DNA of 64,000 nucleotides, taken from Chloroflexota bacterium (GTDB lineage Bacteria > Chloroflexota > Anaerolineae > Anaerolineales > UBA11579). A model generated the notes under the pieces. It saw only the letters and a list, made by a program, of their open reading frames with translations. It had not been told where the DNA came from and searched no databases. Location: positions 1 to 64,000 of the forward strand of contig JABFGG010000009.1 in NCBI GenBank assembly GCA_013112575.1. The letters are read 5' to 3'. Of this stretch, positions 8,622 to 16,932 are shown piece after piece (within the stretch, counting starts at the first letter, position 1; each line of letters starts with the position of its first letter). Position numbers and translations under genes: made by a program.

Positions 8622-9242
8622 CTAGGATATCAGGTTGATCCTTGTGCGTGTGATCCTAGCCTGCTGGGTTTCGATCTTTAAGGCTTTGATTACCTCATCA
8701 GCCCGCCCGGTTGCTCCTTCCCGCAAGGAGAGCTGCATTCTGATTTTCCCTTCGACAATTTCCATATTCAGGATAAGGGGCCGTAAGTTGTAGCGCTTCA
8801 CTTTGCCCTTCTTCTTGCGTTCTAAGATGATTTCTTCCTGAGCCATCAAATCAATCACTCGCCCCTCCAAATCGTTGACCTCCTCAAGTAATTCCACCTG
8901 GTATTCCGCGTTGTGGGTTTGGGTTTGCAGCTTGGGTACACGCCCCACGATTTCTTCAAAAGTCTGGAATTGCATACCTGGTGGGGCAGCCCCCTTGAGT
9001 TGTGCTTCTACGTCCTTCAGCGGTAGCACTTCCTTCAACCAGAACTCGCCCAATTCTTCCTCGCTGGTGATGCCTAGTGGTAGCGCCGCAGCTACGTTGA
9101 TCTTGGGGTGTGGACGGAAGCCTTCGCTATAGGCCAATGGAAGTTTGGCACGGCGCATGGTGCGCTCCAATGTGCGGAACAGATCCAGGTGGCCAGTGTA
9201 ACGCATGGCTTCGGTTTTAGTGAATGTGAATCGAACACGCAT
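8622..9242 (-). CDS. DUF2344/TIGR03936 radical-SAM-associated protein
   Basis: This 206-residue protein begins MRVRFTFTKTEAMRYTGHLD and contains PLAYSEGFRPHPKI. These are hallmarks of the DUF2344 family that occurs next to or fused with TIGR03960 radical-SAM proteins. The molecular role of the pair is not established. Its normal partner is about 4 kb away on the same strand (13199-15142), with three plus-strand genes between. No Shine-Dalgarno is visible, but TACAAT lies at 9251-9256, eight bases before the ATG, so the mRNA may be leaderless. Confidence 0.85.
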   Translation of the reverse strand: MRVRFTFTKTEAMRYTGHLDLFRTLERTMRRAKLPLAYSEGFRPHPKINVAAALPLGITSEEELGEFWLKEVLPLKDVEAQLKGAAPPGMQFQTFEEIVGRVPKLQTQTHNAEYQVELLEEVNDLEGRVIDLMAQEEIILERKKKGKVKRYNLRPLILNMEIVEGKIRMQLSLREGATGRADEVIKALKIETQQARITRTRINLIS

Positions 9243-9293
9243 AATGGCTAATTGTAATCAAAGAAACACAATATATAAGTTTTTACAGGCTTG

Positions 9294-9302
9294 TGCTACA
9301 CT
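9294..9302 (+). promoter_or_regulatory. Extended -10 promoter, copy A
   Basis: TGCTACACT is an extended -10 (TGnTAnnnT) about 30 nt before the ATG at 9332. The same element, followed by the same GCCGAGGAGGCCATT leader with its RBS, occurs at 10559-10567 before the next gene. No -35 box is clear. Conservation of position between the two copies is the main support. Confidence 0.5.
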
Positions 9303-9331
9303 TTGCCATTTGCTAGCCGAGGAGGCCATTT

Positions 9332-10450
9332 ATGAACCAGAAAGTCGGCACACAGATCAGCGCGCGCACCTTTGCGCACTCCACCACAATTCTGTTTGTC
9401 TTTGTGCTGCTCTCTGCCTGCGGCCCGGCTGCTCAGAGTGAAGCCAGCCTATCTTCTACTTCCCCCTCCCTCACGCCGCGTCTTTCGAGTCTGCTAACGG
9501 CTTCGCCTGTGCCAACTCAAACCCTCACCGCTACAGTTGCCCCAACTGTGACCCCGGCCCATTCCCTCAGTGTGGAATATTTACAGCAGCAAAGCTATTC
9601 TGGCGAGTTGATCATTGAGGAAGATCTCGACCACGAGGATGCTTATTACCGTTATATTGTTTCTTATCTGTCTGAGGGCTATAAAAATTTTGCTTTGCTC
9701 ACTGTTCCGAGTGATGACGCACCTGAAACCGGCTGGCCGGTGATCGTGTTCAATCACGGTTACATCGAACCGGATGTTTACAACACTACCCAGGGCTATG
9801 AAGCATACATGCATCCATTTGCCGAAAGTGGATACATCATTCTCCGTCCAGATTATCGGGGACATGGAAACTCCGAGGGCGAGCCGCGCAACACGTATTT
9901 TCATCAAGGCAATACCATCGATGTCCTCAATGCTGTAGCCGCGGTCAAGCAATGGGAAACAGCTGACCCGGACCGCATCGGGATGTGGAGCCACTCGATG
10001 GGTGGCTGGATCTCAATGCGGGCGATGGTCATCGATCCGGATATCCGTGTAGGGGTGATCTGGGCTGGGGTGCTTGGTTCCTATGAAGATCTTTGTGTGC
10101 ATTGGTTTAATTGTGACAATTGGGATGATGAGACTTGGGCATTTTGGAGTGAGACACCCTTTGCTGAATATGGATTGCCTGGCGAGAATGAAGCCTTTTG
10201 GACAGCGGCTTCTACAGATACATATCTATCTGAATTGGAAGGCGTTGTACAACTGCATCACGCCACCACAGACGCGGCCGTGCCGGTAGCGCTTTCCCAG
10301 GTGATGTATGAAAAGATGCTGGCAGAAGGCATCGTGGTGAGTCTTCATGAATATCCCGGCGATGACCATAATATTTCACAAACCTTTGAATTGGCGATGA
10401 AGCGGTCGTTAAACTTTTTTGAGGTTTATTTGAAGGGTATCGGAAACTAA
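9332..10450 (+). CDS. Secreted lipoprotein, alpha/beta-hydrolase (prolyl-oligopeptidase-like esterase)
   Basis: This 372-residue protein has a lipoprotein signal ending LLSACG near residue 31 and a Ser/Thr/Pro-rich linker to about residue 80. The alpha/beta-hydrolase domain has VIVFNHGY (oxyanion region), RPDYRGHGNSEG, the nucleophile elbow GMWSHSMGGW near residue 220, a late Asp-containing turn and YPGDDHNIS with the catalytic His. It probably hydrolyses an ester or peptide outside the membrane. The first 30 residues, leader and promoter match those of the adjacent YfcC-type transporter, so its signal peptide seems to come from a duplicated transporter start. Confidence 0.85.
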   Translation: MNQKVGTQISARTFAHSTTILFVFVLLSACGPAAQSEASLSSTSPSLTPRLSSLLTASPVPTQTLTATVAPTVTPAHSLSVEYLQQQSYSGELIIEEDLDHEDAYYRYIVSYLSEGYKNFALLTVPSDDAPETGWPVIVFNHGYIEPDVYNTTQGYEAYMHPFAESGYIILRPDYRGHGNSEGEPRNTYFHQGNTIDVLNAVAAVKQWETADPDRIGMWSHSMGGWISMRAMVIDPDIRVGVIWAGVLGSYEDLCVHWFNCDNWDDETWAFWSETPFAEYGLPGENEAFWTAASTDTYLSELEGVVQLHHATTDAAVPVALSQVMYEKMLAEGIVVSLHEYPGDDHNISQTFELAMKRSLNFFEVYLKGIGN

Positions 10451-10558
10451 GGGCGGCGAGATTTTCCTTGATGGCTTTTCTAAGGCCAAACTAAAATTCA
10501 ATGAACACTTCAGAATAAATGAAACTCTCCAAAAAATCTGTTTGATGAATAATCGTTG

Positions 10559-10567
10559 TGCTACACT
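10559..10567 (+). promoter_or_regulatory. Extended -10 promoter, copy B
   Basis: TGCTACACT is repeated here with the same distance to the downstream start (10596) as copy A, within one base. It lies in a 109-bp stretch after the upstream hydrolase stop, so the transporter and the DUF2817 gene likely have their own transcript. Confidence 0.5.
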
Positions 10568-10595
10568 TTTTATCTAATAGCCGAGGAGGCCATTC

Positions 10596-12047
10596 ATGGA
10601 TCAAAAAGCCGGCGCACAGATCAGTACGCGTGCCTTTATACAATCCGCTCTAATTTTATTCGTCATCATCCTGCTGGCCGGCGTGCTCACCTTGCTGGTC
10701 CCCGCGGGGACTTACCAGCGTGTCCTGGAAGGTGAGCGCGAGCTTATCATCCCCGGCTCTTTTGAATTGGTTGACAATCCCGACTATCCTATCTGGCGCT
10801 GGTTCACGGCTCCGGTAGAAGTGCTGTGGGGACCGGATGCAGTCATCATTATCACCATCATCGTCTTTATCCTCATGGTGGGGGCCTCCTTCGCCATACT
10901 GGATCACAGCGGAATTCTCAAAGCGGGCATTGCTCGCATCGTGACATTGTTTGGTGGGCGCAAATACCTGCTCCTGCTGGTCATTTCCTTCGCCTTGATG
11001 TCCTTAGGAGCCTTCTTCGGTATCTTTGAAGAGGTCGTGCCACTGGTCCCCGTCATGTTAGCCCTATCCTATTACCTCGGCTGGGATGCGCTCGTTGGCC
11101 TGGGCATGAGCATCCTGGCGACCAACATGGGTTTCTCGGCGGCCATCACCAATCCCTTCACCATCGGCGTGGCCCAACGCCTGGCTGGTTTGCCTTTGTT
11201 CTCTGGGAGTGGCTTGCGCGTCTTTATCTTCCTCGTGGTGTACATCATTTTCGCCATCTTCCTGTATCGTTATGCCAAACGCATTGAGCGCAATCCCGAA
11301 GCCTCGCTGGTCTATGAAGAAGACCAGGCTGAGCGTGCGAAATACGCCAACCTGGATATGGGTGCCCTGGCAACGGATAATCCCAAATTGGCGCGCGCCT
11401 CCTTATGGTTCTTGGGTTTTGTTGTCCTCATCGTGGCCGTGCTGGTGGCTGGTCCCTTTATTCCTACCATTTCAGATTTTGCCCTGCCCCTGGTGGGTTT
11501 GCTCTTCTTGCTAGGTGGTGTGGGAGCCGGGATGATCGCTGGCGGAGAACGTGGCTCAGTCCGGCGTGCCCTGTGGGAAGGGCTGACCGGTATCGCTCCT
11601 GGCATCTTACTCATCCTCATGGCCGTCAGTGTTAAGCACATTATCGTGGAGGGCGGCATCATGGACACCATCCTCAACACTGTCGCCACCTCTTTTTCTC
11701 AGACCAGCCCATTCCTGGCAGCTATCCTCATTTACGTGCTGGCCCTGGTGATTGAGTTCTTCGTAGCTTCCGGCTCTGCTAAAGCTTTCCTGCTGATGCC
11801 CATTTTGCTGCCTCTGGCAGACTTGATCGGTGTCACCCGCCAATTGACCGTCACCGCTTATGCTTTTGGCGACGGTTTTTCCAACCTGATTTATCCCACC
11901 AATCCGGTGTTGCTCATCTCGCTGGGTCTTACCGTGGTCAGTTTTCCCAAATGGTTGCGCTGGACATTGCCCCTGTGGTTCTGGATCATCCTGGTGACGG
12001 TAGTGTTCCTGGGCATTGGCGTAGCTATTGGTTACGGCCCCTTCTGA
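10596..12047 (+). CDS. YfcC-family membrane transporter
   Basis: This 483-residue protein has about 12 hydrophobic segments and the N-terminal motif LVPAGTYQR, typical of the YfcC/COG1288 family. The family is related to DcuC- and ArsB-type carriers and is often annotated as a putative basic amino-acid or C4-dicarboxylate transporter. An internal SAAITNPFTIGVAQ segment, SGSAKAFLLMPILLPLAD and the late YPTNPVLLISLGL motif fit the two symmetrical halves of an ion-transporter fold. RBS GAGGAG. The stop overlaps the next ATG by one base, so transport is tied to the DUF2817 peptidase. The substrate is probably a peptide-derived amino acid, by inference. Confidence 0.88.
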   Translation: MDQKAGAQISTRAFIQSALILFVIILLAGVLTLLVPAGTYQRVLEGERELIIPGSFELVDNPDYPIWRWFTAPVEVLWGPDAVIIITIIVFILMVGASFAILDHSGILKAGIARIVTLFGGRKYLLLLVISFALMSLGAFFGIFEEVVPLVPVMLALSYYLGWDALVGLGMSILATNMGFSAAITNPFTIGVAQRLAGLPLFSGSGLRVFIFLVVYIIFAIFLYRYAKRIERNPEASLVYEEDQAERAKYANLDMGALATDNPKLARASLWFLGFVVLIVAVLVAGPFIPTISDFALPLVGLLFLLGGVGAGMIAGGERGSVRRALWEGLTGIAPGILLILMAVSVKHIIVEGGIMDTILNTVATSFSQTSPFLAAILIYVLALVIEFFVASGSAKAFLLMPILLPLADLIGVTRQLTVTAYAFGDGFSNLIYPTNPVLLISLGLTVVSFPKWLRWTLPLWFWIILVTVVFLGIGVAIGYGPF

Positions 12048-13180
12048 TGTTTCAACCCTCAGACTGGTTCCCGGATTCTTATTCAGCTTCGCGGGAACGC
12101 TTTCACGCTTACCTCGAACTAATGCAGGCGCACTGGACCCAGGTCCAAATACATCGTGAAGTCATTGATACTGATGAAGACCTGAGCATTGATTGGATCC
12201 AGGCGCATGCTACCGATCACCCGAAAAAGCTATTTATCCTGACCACCGGCGAACATGGTATCGAAGCCTACGTGGGCGCTGCCATGCTCAAGCTGTTCGT
12301 TGAGCAATATCTCGAAAAACTTGAGCCGCAGGATACGGGCCTGCTGTTGGTACACGCTATCAATCCCTGGGGTATGGCTCACCGGCGGCGCGTTAACCTC
12401 AACAACGTGGACCTCAACCGCAATTTCCTGTGGGATGCTGCCGACTTCGAAGTGGACAATAATCCCGACTATGCCCACCTGGACGCGTTCCTTAATCCCC
12501 GAAAGCCCGCCGCCTCCAATTATGGGGCTAGCTTTACTTTCGTCTCAAACTTTGTCAGGCAATTGTTCCAGGTAGGTCGCACAGAACTGACCGCTGCTAC
12601 CTTGCTTGGTCAATACATTTTTCCGCAAGGCGTTTATTACGGTGGAGGTGAATTGCAGCCCGAAACCAGTGTAATGATGGATCTCTACCGCCAGACAGTA
12701 GCCGAATATGAGCAGGTCTTGCATATCGATGTACATACGGGCTACGGCCCACGTTACCAGATGAGCCTGGTCAACTCGCCCTTGGAGACCCGCACGCCCC
12801 CGGAGTTGAAAAAGCTGTTCAATTATCCTCAGATCGTGGCGGCTGACCCGGAAGCCTTTTACAGCATTCAGGGGGATATGGTTGATTGGCTCTACCGGCT
12901 ATTTGCGGAAAAATATGCGGGTAAGCGCTTTTTTTCTACAGCCTTTGAGTTCGGCACCTATGGCGACAGTTTGTTGGCCGCTATCCGTTCCCTGCGCACC
13001 ATGATCGCTGAGAACCAGTTGCACTGGAATGGTGCCAGGAATCCCAAAAATGAAACTCGTATCTGTGCAGCTTTTCGTGAACTGTTCTGGCCTGCCGAAG
13101 AACGCTGGCAGCAAAAAGCCATCGCCGATGGGCAGATGGCTTTTGAAGGTATATTGAGGGGCGAAGGCTATATTGATTAG
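12047..13180 (+). CDS. DUF2817 / M14-like zinc carboxypeptidase-type protein
   Basis: This 377-residue protein resembles DUF2817, a branch of the M14 carboxypeptidase fold. Zinc-binding features are TTGEHGIEAYVG (H..E) near residue 68, the HRRRVNLNNVDLNRNF segment with the substrate-binding Asn-Arg, and LHIDVHTGYG carrying a third ligand. A late FEFGTYG holds the likely catalytic glutamate. The ATG at 12047 overlaps the transporter TGA. No signal peptide is seen, so it probably trims peptides or amides in the cytoplasm after uptake. Confidence 0.8.
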   Translation: MFQPSDWFPDSYSASRERFHAYLELMQAHWTQVQIHREVIDTDEDLSIDWIQAHATDHPKKLFILTTGEHGIEAYVGAAMLKLFVEQYLEKLEPQDTGLLLVHAINPWGMAHRRRVNLNNVDLNRNFLWDAADFEVDNNPDYAHLDAFLNPRKPAASNYGASFTFVSNFVRQLFQVGRTELTAATLLGQYIFPQGVYYGGGELQPETSVMMDLYRQTVAEYEQVLHIDVHTGYGPRYQMSLVNSPLETRTPPELKKLFNYPQIVAADPEAFYSIQGDMVDWLYRLFAEKYAGKRFFSTAFEFGTYGDSLLAAIRSLRTMIAENQLHWNGARNPKNETRICAAFRELFWPAEERWQQKAIADGQMAFEGILRGEGYID

Positions 13181-13198
13181 TTTGGCAGACAATTAAGC

Positions 13199-15142
13199 CT
13201 AATTGACTGAAATATCTTCGACCAGGATCGTATTGGTATCCATCTTTTTGCCGCGGTCCTTGTGCGGTTTGACCTCGGGACATTGCCACACTTCGCCCGG
13301 GTGTTCCATGCGTGTCTTCGTGAAGGTCGGCAGGATGCCGCAGGCAAAACATCTGTGGCGACAGTCAATGCGTGTCGCGCGCCGTTTGGACATCATGTAA
13401 TCTTCTGTGAGGAACTTCTTGCGCACGGTCGAATCGATGTGGTCCCAGGGGAAGGTTTCGTCGATCAGGCGCGGACGATGTGTGTAGAAATCCGGGTCCA
13501 GTCCAGCTTCTTCATAAGCTTCCAGCCAGAGTGCATAATCAAAGTGTTCGTGCCAGGCATCGAACTTGGCCCCTTTCTTCCAGGCCGTATAAATGACTTC
13601 GGCCAGGCGGCGGTCGCCACGCGACAAGGCCGCTTCCAGCATGGTTTCATCGGGGTCATTCCAATTCATCTTAAGGCCCGGGCCGCGTAATTCTTTTTTG
13701 AGCAGGTCTTGCTTGGCTTCCATCTGTTCGATGGTATCGCAGGGTTCCCACTGGAAAGGCGTGTGGGGCTTGGGCACAAAGGTGCTGACCCCTACATTGA
13801 CCTTGGCCTTATGGCCGATCTCCTCAAAGCCGACCTTGCGCACGGCTTTGGCTAAGTCGGCGATGGCCTGCACATCTTCCAGGTCTTCCAGCGGATGCCC
13901 GATCATGAAATACAGCTTGATGGTCGTCCACCCGCGTGAGTAGATCTCGCGGGCGGTATCCAGCAATTCCTGTGTAGGGACCGGTTTATTGATAATGTCG
14001 CGCATGCGCTCGGTGGCGGCCTCGGGCGCCAGGGTAAAGCCGCTGCGCCGCGTACCGCCCAACGCTTCCATCAGATCCACGGAAACAGATTCAATGCGCA
14101 GGGAAGGCAGGTTGACCGTCAGGTTTTGCTCACCAAATTCCTCATGTACGCGGTTGACCAGATCAACCACGTAGGTGTAATCCGAGGAGGACAGTGATAA
14201 TAAACCGACCTCTTCAAAGCCGGTCAGTTGCATGGCCTCGCGTAAAGCCTCAATAACTTCTTCTACGGGGCGTTCACGCACCGGGCGGGTGATCATACCC
14301 GCCTGGCAGAAACGGCAGCCGCGCGTGCAACCACGCATGATCTCAATGGGAATGCGGTTGTGCACAGTGTCGATGTAGGGCACGATCAATTTGGTGGTGG
14401 GGGGCGGTAGCTTGGCAACAATGCGTTTGACGATGGGGAAGGCGGCTCCCTCGTGTTTCTTTTCCATGTAGGCCAGTGTGCCATCGTCTTCGTAGTGGGC
14501 TTCGTAGAGGCTGGGCACATACACGCCCCAGATGCTGCTGAGTTGTTCAAGCAGACGCTGGCGTGGCTCGCCAGTTTTCTTCCAAGCCTGCTGCGCGTCG
14601 ATGATATCCATCAACACTTCTTCGCCTTCGCCGACCACGACTGCATCCAGGAAGGCGTGCATGGGTTCTGGGTTGAGCATGCCGTGCCCCCCGGCAATCA
14701 CCAGTGGGTCATTCTTGCCGCGCTGGCTGCTGAAGAGAGGGATACCGCCCAGGTCGAGCATGTTGAGGCAGTTGGTGTACAGCGTTTCGTAGGGTAGAGA
14801 AATACCCAGGATATCGAAATCACGGAGGGGTCGCTGGTTTTCCAGTGAGGTGAGCGGGATGCCTTCCTCGCGCATGATGGCTTCCATGTCCGTCCAGGGC
14901 ACGTAGGCCCGCTCAGCGAGGGCATCGTCGCGCTGGTTAACCAGATCGTAGAGGATGGCCGTGCCGTAGTTGGACATGCCCAGATCATAAATATCTGGGA
15001 AGGCAATGCACACTTTGGTTTGGATCTCATCCCAGTTCTTAACGGTCTGGTTGAGTTCGCCGCCGGTGTAACGAGCCGGTTTTTGGACACGTGGTAGGGC
15101 GCCAGCGATGGCGCGTTGGACTTCACTTAAATTATCAGGCAT
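13199..15142 (-). CDS. TIGR03960-family radical SAM protein with B12-binding-like N-terminus
   Basis: The 647-residue protein has an N-terminal B12-binding-like region (FPDIYDLGMSNYGTAILYDL and GLSLPYE-like segments). The radical-SAM cluster motif CTRGCRFCQAG lies near residue 272, where three cysteines bind a 4Fe-4S cluster. A C-terminal CRHRCFACG cysteine group follows. The ATG at 15142 starts MPDNLSEVQRAIAG, which aligns with the family; longer upstream starts are unlikely. It is the partner of the DUF2344 protein at 8622. The reaction of the pair is unknown. Confidence 0.87.
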   Translation of the reverse strand: MPDNLSEVQRAIAGALPRVQKPARYTGGELNQTVKNWDEIQTKVCIAFPDIYDLGMSNYGTAILYDLVNQRDDALAERAYVPWTDMEAIMREEGIPLTSLENQRPLRDFDILGISLPYETLYTNCLNMLDLGGIPLFSSQRGKNDPLVIAGGHGMLNPEPMHAFLDAVVVGEGEEVLMDIIDAQQAWKKTGEPRQRLLEQLSSIWGVYVPSLYEAHYEDDGTLAYMEKKHEGAAFPIVKRIVAKLPPPTTKLIVPYIDTVHNRIPIEIMRGCTRGCRFCQAGMITRPVRERPVEEVIEALREAMQLTGFEEVGLLSLSSSDYTYVVDLVNRVHEEFGEQNLTVNLPSLRIESVSVDLMEALGGTRRSGFTLAPEAATERMRDIINKPVPTQELLDTAREIYSRGWTTIKLYFMIGHPLEDLEDVQAIADLAKAVRKVGFEEIGHKAKVNVGVSTFVPKPHTPFQWEPCDTIEQMEAKQDLLKKELRGPGLKMNWNDPDETMLEAALSRGDRRLAEVIYTAWKKGAKFDAWHEHFDYALWLEAYEEAGLDPDFYTHRPRLIDETFPWDHIDSTVRKKFLTEDYMMSKRRATRIDCRHRCFACGILPTFTKTRMEHPGEVWQCPEVKPHKDRGKKMDTNTILVEDISVN

Positions 15143-15188
15143 GAATGCACCTTTAGGCTGGGGAGTTGAACCCCATGAATAGTTGTGG

Positions 15189-15232
15189 CATTTGCTATGC
15201 AAATACCTTTGGCGAACGCAATACGTTCGCCA
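15189..15232. repeat. Paired small hairpins
   Basis: Two perfect inverted repeats lie side by side upstream of the radical-SAM gene: ATTTGC-TAT-GCAAAT, and TGGCGAACG-CAATA-CGTTCGCCA at 15210-15232. A similar pair (a TATGCAA-centred repeat plus a GTGGCAT-armed hairpin) occurs in the def/recF gap at 43474-43567. They may be a short interspersed repeat type. Confidence 0.45.
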
Positions 15233-15310
15233 CGTGATCTTTCACTGACCTAAACAGGTGGGGAGATTATACGGCAAATTGGGGATGTTAAGGTAGAAGG
15301 GGGGAGCCAA

Positions 15311-15326
15311 CAAGGGGTTGAAACCC
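15311..15326. repeat. REP-like palindrome, degenerate copy 1
   Basis: CAAGGGGTTGAAACCC is an imperfect version of the CAAGGGG...CCCCTTG palindrome found three more times around the transposase remnant. Confidence 0.5.
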
Positions 15327-15353
15327 ATTTTTTCAAGATTTAGCTCTTTGATA

Positions 15354-15373
15354 CAAGGGGTTTAAGCCCCTTG
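15354..15373. repeat. REP-like palindrome, copy 2
   Basis: CAAGGGGTTTAAGCCCCTTG has complementary seven-base arms and lies directly after the stop of the RAYT-type gene. Confidence 0.7.
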
Positions 15374-15380
15374 CTATACG

Positions 15381-15877
15381 CTAATCGGATCGGAGAATTT
15401 CATCCAATGGAGTGCATGCTTCTTCAATAATCCGATTAAGCTGGCCGTCATGATCCTCTAGCGGCCAAATGTCTGCGTGTTTGAGGTGGTTGTTTTTAAT
15501 GTAAGCCATCATTTCCATCAGTTGACTTTCATCTAGAATTTGTTTGTGGTGAAACTTTTGTGCCCAGACTTTAGAAGGACTTTCCCATTCTTTGTGGAGC
15601 GCAAAAGCATATGAGCTTCCGCCCTTTATTTTCTTGACATGCGCCCTGAGTTGAAGAAGATCGTTTGCAGCAATCAGCATATGAACGTGGTCCGGTAGGA
15701 GATTCCAGGCAATGATTGTGATGGAATGTTTTTTGCAGACTTCTGCTATTTTGTTGGCTATCAAGGCCAGGTCTTCATTGAAAAATGGGATGGGTCGTCC
15801 CGCTGCACACTATAGGTGAGCATTCGTTCTGATACCCGTGAGTTATGGGGAACAAATGTAACGAACCATAAATCCAT
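15381..15877 (-). pseudogene. RAYT / Y1-type (IS200-like) REP-associated transposase, frameshifted
   Basis: The C-terminal part holds AWNLLPDHVHMLIAA with the HxH metal motif and MMAYIKNNHLKH with the nucleophilic tyrosine, both typical of Y1 transposases. The N-terminal part (MDLWFVTFVPHNSRVSERM) is in another frame. The frames join near 15790, where GACGACCCATCCC reads through if one C is restored (GACGACCCCATCCC), giving a continuous protein of about 165 residues. RAYT proteins act on REP hairpins, and such palindromes flank the gene on both sides. Either a decayed gene or a sequencing error. Confidence 0.8.
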
Positions 15878-15908
15878 CTTTATCTTACCCGTTTCTAAAC
15901 AGGACGAA

Positions 15909-15928
15909 CAAGGGGCTTTAGCCCCTTG
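15909..15928. repeat. REP-like palindrome, copy 3
   Basis: CAAGGGGCTTTAGCCCCTTG lies upstream of the transposase start and has the same arms as the copies on the other side. Confidence 0.7.
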
Positions 15929-15952
15929 AGAAAAAAGAATATCTATCTCAAA

Positions 15953-15972
15953 CAAGGGGTTTAAAACCCTTG
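15953..15972. repeat. REP-like palindrome, copy 4
   Basis: CAAGGGGTTTAAAACCCTTG has one arm base changed relative to copy 2. Together with copy 3 it forms a spaced pair, as in REPIN arrangements. Confidence 0.65.
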
Positions 15973-16023
15973 TTTCCGAGCCGTTCTTACCTACAGAAAA
16001 TGATACACTATTCACCCTTTACT

Positions 16024-16932
16024 ATGAAAATAAATAAATCTCTTCTGCGCCCTGTTTTCTTTGCCATCTTATCCAGTCTGTTGTTCGCCTGCAATCTCTC
16101 TTCTCCCTCCACTCCTGCTGTGGCCGAGAGTGCGCCTGAAGTCAGTGACACGCCGATACCTGCCGCAACGGCTACTCCTGAACCAAGCGCTACTGTGACA
16201 TTAACTGAAACCCCATTGCCAACTGAGACGGCAACGGAAACGCTGACCCCCACGGCTTTGCCCACACTGGGGCCAGTAGAGGGTAAGGTCAATGTGGAAC
16301 GCGCCAACTGCCGCTACGGGCCCGGTCCTGGGTATTTATACGAATACGGCTTTGTGCAGGACTTGCCTGTGGAGGTGTTAGGACGCACACCCAATGGCGA
16401 ATGGGTTTTTGTGCAGGGCTTGTGGTATCAGAGCGGTTGCTGGATGAAGACAGAACTGTTGGCCTTACCGGACATCGACATTATGCGTGTCGGTGAGTAT
16501 TACGGGGTGCTGCCGTACTCCGAATATTACCCGCCGCCACAACTGGCCGGGGTAAGCCGTGAAGAGGATACCGTCACCGTAGCCTGGATCGATGTGGGCA
16601 TGACGGAAGATAAATACCGCGGTTACCTGATCGAGGCCTGGGTGTGTATCGATGGGCAGATCGAGTTCTCGCCGGTCAACATTGATGGCACGATCACCAA
16701 TTTTACGGATGAAGCGGGTTGCAGTTCACCCTCCTATGCTCGCATATTCAGTTCGGAAAAGCATGGCTATTCATACTGGCGTGAGATCCCCTGGCCGCAA
16801 CACCCGGACAATCCCGAATTTGACGTCACGCCGGTGATTCCGACGCCGTACATCCATCCGGGCGAAAACATGGTGGAGAATACGCCGCTGCCACCGACGG
16901 ATGAACCGTCAGGAAATTCAACCAGCCCCTAA
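16024..16932 (+). CDS. Lipoprotein with bacterial SH3-like domain
   Basis: This 302-residue protein starts at ATG 16024 with a lysine-containing n-region, a hydrophobic helix and the lipobox LLFACN near residue 22. A long Thr/Pro/Glu-rich linker follows. A cysteine-containing SH3b-like domain begins with VNVERANCRYGPGPGYLY near residue 100 and runs to about 155. The remainder has no recognised domain. SH3b domains commonly bind cell-wall material. TACACT lies 14 nt before the ATG as a possible -10. The function is not known. It converges with the SDR gene, overlapping it by four bases. Confidence 0.75.
   Translation: MKINKSLLRPVFFAILSSLLFACNLSSPSTPAVAESAPEVSDTPIPAATATPEPSATVTLTETPLPTETATETLTPTALPTLGPVEGKVNVERANCRYGPGPGYLYEYGFVQDLPVEVLGRTPNGEWVFVQGLWYQSGCWMKTELLALPDIDIMRVGEYYGVLPYSEYYPPPQLAGVSREEDTVTVAWIDVGMTEDKYRGYLIEAWVCIDGQIEFSPVNIDGTITNFTDEAGCSSPSYARIFSSEKHGYSYWREIPWPQHPDNPEFDVTPVIPTPYIHPGENMVENTPLPPTDEPSGNSTSP

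Noticed and set aside
15311..15972. Possible CRISPR array from the repeated CAAGGGG motifs
   Set aside because: There are only four copies, spacing is irregular and a transposase lies between them; no cas gene is in the window.
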